This document shows, piece after piece, positions 6,509-8,245 of a DNA stretch of 8,245 bases. The notes beneath the pieces are model-generated. The model saw nothing but the letters and a program-made list of their open reading frames with translations, had not been told where the DNA came from and did no database searches. Origin of the DNA: Clostridiales bacterium (GTDB lineage: Bacteria > Bacillota > Clostridia > Oscillospirales > CAG-272). The stretch covers positions 1 to 8,245 of the forward strand of contig DXYE01000114.1 in assembly GCA_019415985.1 (NCBI GenBank), written 5' to 3'. The translations under genes and the position numbers were made by a program. Positions within the stretch are counted from its first letter, which is position 1. Each line of letters starts with the position of its first letter.

Positions 6509-6538
6509 ATTATAACATATAAGATATCGATTTGACAA
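6509..6538 (-). promoter_or_regulatory. Strong extended -10 promoter of the candidate RNA / darA
   Basis: On the minus strand TTGTCA (6538-6533, five of six matches to the -35 consensus), an 18-nt spacer, then a perfect TATAAT (6514-6509) preceded by TG at the extended -10 position (TGTTATAAT). Predicted start is near 6503. It starts about 30 nt after the DUF1854 stop codon and points towards darA. Confidence 0.8.
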
Positions 6539-6569
6539 CCGAAAAATCATCTGCAAATGGGGTTTATGA

Positions 6570-7058
6570 TCATAGATAACTGTTCAGAAGATGTATGCTC
6601 CTGTGGTCCAATTGCGTATAATCCGGTATTTCATATCGGTTATCGCTGGAATCCTTCATTAAAACCCTCTTGCCGTAAATCAGCTTTATATCACTGTGTC
6701 TGTTTCGAATGGTAAAATCGCAATCACCCTTATCAGTCGTCACCGACCATTTGAGCAGCCCGAATTTGTCGATGCATTCTTTAATTGACGTAATTTTGGG
6801 AATCAAATAGTACTCGTTCAGACATGCCAAGATGGCCTCTCTGGATTCGGGCATCAGCGTATCCAAATCGCGGATGATGGCGCGTTCCGTACCTTCCGAA
6901 TCCAACAGTGCAATATATCTACTCAGACCGCTCATGGGAAAGAGTCTGCGCGGCTCCAAATTTTCAAGACATTCACCGTTATAGTACTCTGCGTCCACAA
7001 GACACAAATCTTTGCGGCGAAATTTGACCATGTCGCCGCCTATATAGTTTCTTGCCAT
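6570..7058 (-). CDS. DUF1854-family protein, ABC-transporter-associated
   Basis: A 162-residue soluble protein without signal peptide or membrane segment. By memory it matches the DUF1854 family: RRLFPMSGLSRYIALLDSEG (38-57), AIIRDLDTLMPESR (60-73), YYLIPKITSIKE (83-94), FGLLKWSVTTDKG (99-111), FTIRNRHSDIKL (115-126), and the C-terminal DNRYEIPDYTQLD (139-151) with a final LLNSYL. The frame is open upstream to a GTG at 7187, but the ATG at 7058 has GAAAGGG 8 nt upstream and gives the usual length, so I start there; a further ATG 27 nt inside is possible. The gene follows an ABC exporter gene on the same strand after 248 nt. DUF1854 genes are known next to ABC exporters, including in cyanophycin-related loci of proteobacteria, but the biochemical role is unknown. 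No cyanophycin genes are visible here. A partner or regulator of the transporter is an inference from position. Confidence 0.85.
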   Translation of the reverse strand: MARNYIGGDMVKFRRKDLCLVDAEYYNGECLENLEPRRLFPMSGLSRYIALLDSEGTERAIIRDLDTLMPESREAILACLNEYYLIPKITSIKECIDKFGLLKWSVTTDKGDCDFTIRNRHSDIKLIYGKRVLMKDSSDNRYEIPDYTQLDHRSIHLLNSYL

Positions 7059-7306
7059 AACCTTATCCCTTTCTGTAATTCTGTTCGGGGCTGGTGAAAT
7101 CACCTGTATCTGCACACGGCATTCGCACTGCCGCGCGATAAACGTTATCTGAGAAGGGCTGAAAAAATGTTTTACAGTCCTCTTCACTCACTCATTGCCT
7201 ATCTTCCTAAAGTTATGCGAAACGGCTGGCTGTATATGTACGTTGCCGGCATAGACCTTGGAGCAGCGGGCTTATGAAACCGCTAACCACTTATAAGCTT
7301 TATATT
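7059..7306. other. Gap between ABC exporter and DUF1854 genes
   Basis: This 248-nt gap is long for a co-transcribed pair. On the minus strand I find no gene, no clear terminator and no strong promoter; small inverted repeats occur (GGTGA-AA-TCACC near 7092-7103; CGGCA-TTCGCAC-TGCCG near 7118-7134). On the plus strand a 36-codon frame (7167-7277) starts MFYSPLHSLIAYLPKVM with GAGAAGGG 8 nt before its ATG; no family was recognised. Confidence 0.3.
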
Positions 7307-8245
7307 TCAGTTTAACAGATCCGCATTGCCCTCCATGCTGTGAGAAGCCATGGACTGCATCGAAATCAGTCTGTAGTATTTGCCCTTTAAAGCAAGCAAT
7401 TCCTCCGGCGTGCCGCATTCGATGATCTCTCCCTGATCTACAACAACAATTTTGTTAGCCTTACTTAGTGTAGAAAGCCGATGTGCGATCATGAGCGTGG
7501 TACGTCCCCGAATCAGACGTTCAATTGCCTGCTGAATCAGATGCTCGGTTTCTGAGTCTACAGCGGCAGTTGCTTCATCAAAGATTAGTATGGCTGGGTT
7601 TTTCAGAACAGCCCTCGCTATAGAAATTCTCTGCTTTTCACCGCCCGAAAGGCCGATTCCGCGTTCACCGAGTACCGAATCGTATGCGTCCGGCTGGCGG
7701 ACGATGAATTCGTGTGCGTTGGCGATTTCAGCAGCATTGAGGATTTGCTCAACGTGTGCGTCAGGTGTGCCGTAGGCAATATTGTTGTATATAGTATCGT
7801 GAAACATCATCGGCTCCTGCTGGACATAGCCGATTTGTGATCTAAAGTATTGCAGGTCGATGTCCCGCAGATTTTTTCCGTCGATCAGAATCTCGCCGTC
7901 ATAACCGTCATAGAATCGGAGAATCAAATTGATCAGCGTCGATTTTCCGGAGCCGGTTGTGCCGACGATGCCGACTATATCCCCCTTTTCAATGGTCAAA
8001 TTAATATTGCGCAGAACCTTCTTGGATTTGTCAAATGCAAAGTTCACATTTTTAAACTCTATACGGCCGTCGATATGATCGGGTATATTGCCCGCACCAA
8101 AGTTTGGTTCCGGCTCCGCGTCCAATATGTCCATTATTCTTTCGGCGGCGGCCAGAGCCCCATTGTAAGAGTCGCTGAGACATGCAAAAAAATTGACAGG
8201 GCCGTAAAAAATGCCGACGTAGGAAAGAAAGGCGACAAGAAGTCC
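7307..8245 (-). CDS. ABC exporter half-transporter (membrane domain fused to ATPase), C-terminal part
   Basis: The last 312 residues of an MsbA/LmrA-type exporter; the rest lies beyond the right edge. The frame stays open to the edge, so the ATG at 8134 is internal, not the start. Visible residues 1-37 are the end of the last transmembrane helix and the link (LSYVGIFYGPVNFF, then AAAERIMDILD, typical of these exporters). The nucleotide-binding domain is complete: Walker A GTTGSGKST at 95-103, Q-loop YVQQEP around Gln142, ABC signature LSGGEKQR at 199-206, Walker B ILIFDEA at 219-225, D-loop AAVDSE, and switch His255 in AHRLST. All catalytic residues are intact, so it should be an active ATPase working as a dimer in the membrane. 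The downstream DUF1854 gene on the same strand suggests it belongs to the DUF1854-associated exporter group. Substrate unknown. A second exporter half-gene upstream is possible but outside the window. Confidence 0.93.
   Translation of the reverse strand, partial: GLLVAFLSYVGIFYGPVNFFACLSDSYNGALAAAERIMDILDAEPEPNFGAGNIPDHIDGRIEFKNVNFAFDKSKKVLRNINLTIEKGDIVGIVGTTGSGKSTLINLILRFYDGYDGEILIDGKNLRDIDLQYFRSQIGYVQQEPMMFHDTIYNNIAYGTPDAHVEQILNAAEIANAHEFIVRQPDAYDSVLGERGIGLSGGEKQRISIARAVLKNPAILIFDEATAAVDSETEHLIQQAIERLIRGRTTLMIAHRLSTLSKANKIVVVDQGEIIECGTPEELLALKGKYYRLISMQSMASHSMEGNADLLN

Noticed and set aside
6570..7187. A 205-residue DUF1854 protein from a GTG at 7187.
   Set aside because: No ribosome binding site at the GTG; the extra 43 residues are not family-like; the ATG at 7058 has a good site at 8 nt.

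Overview
The window looks like chromosomal DNA of a low-to-mid GC Bacillota, most likely class Clostridia (for instance an Oscillospiraceae-type anaerobe). The case rests on a CIRCE-controlled groES-groEL operon with a clear housekeeping promoter, a cyclic-di-AMP receptor of the DarA/PstA type, a two-gene ThrE-type exporter, strong purine-rich ribosome binding sites and an AGCS sodium/amino-acid symporter. There are no mobile elements, CRISPR arrays, tRNA or rRNA genes. The genus cannot be fixed from the sequence alone.

Layout, left to right. Positions 1-886 (minus strand) hold a split threonine/serine-exporter-family pair: a complete ThrE N-terminal-type (YjjP-like) protein, followed downstream by the first 26 residues of its small YjjB-like partner, cut by the window edge. 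A consensus promoter at 1223-1251 reads into this pair through a leader of about 330 nt. A terminator-like hairpin at 1381-1424 separates it from the next minus-strand gene, an AGCS-family Na+/alanine-type symporter (1674-3104). Positions 3339-5549 (plus strand) are the heat-shock chaperonin operon: promoter, perfect CIRCE operator, groES, groEL and an 18-bp-stem terminator. A 292-bp stretch without a convincing gene follows.

The right part is again on the minus strand. An ABC exporter half-transporter (7307-8245, truncated at the window edge) is followed by a DUF1854-family protein (6570-7058), and then by darA (5842-6168), a cyclic-di-AMP-binding PII-like protein. Between the DUF1854 gene and darA lies the most notable part of the window. 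A strong extended -10 promoter (6509-6538) is followed about 160-190 nt later by an intrinsic terminator with a seven-U tract (6310-6344), still about 140 nt short of the darA start. The transcript between them can fold into alternative, mutually exclusive helices, one of which shares bases with the terminator stem. This fits either a free-standing small RNA or a riboswitch/attenuator-like leader controlling darA. It does not match the ydaO-type cyclic-di-AMP riboswitch as I remember it, nor any other RNA class I could recall.

How the genes relate: the chaperonin operon is self-contained and under HrcA control. The two amino-acid transport units (ThrE-type exporter, AGCS symporter) are adjacent but separated by a terminator and a promoter, so they are probably separate transcription units. 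The DUF1854 protein and the ABC exporter are probably functionally linked, since they share strand and the pairing is known elsewhere.
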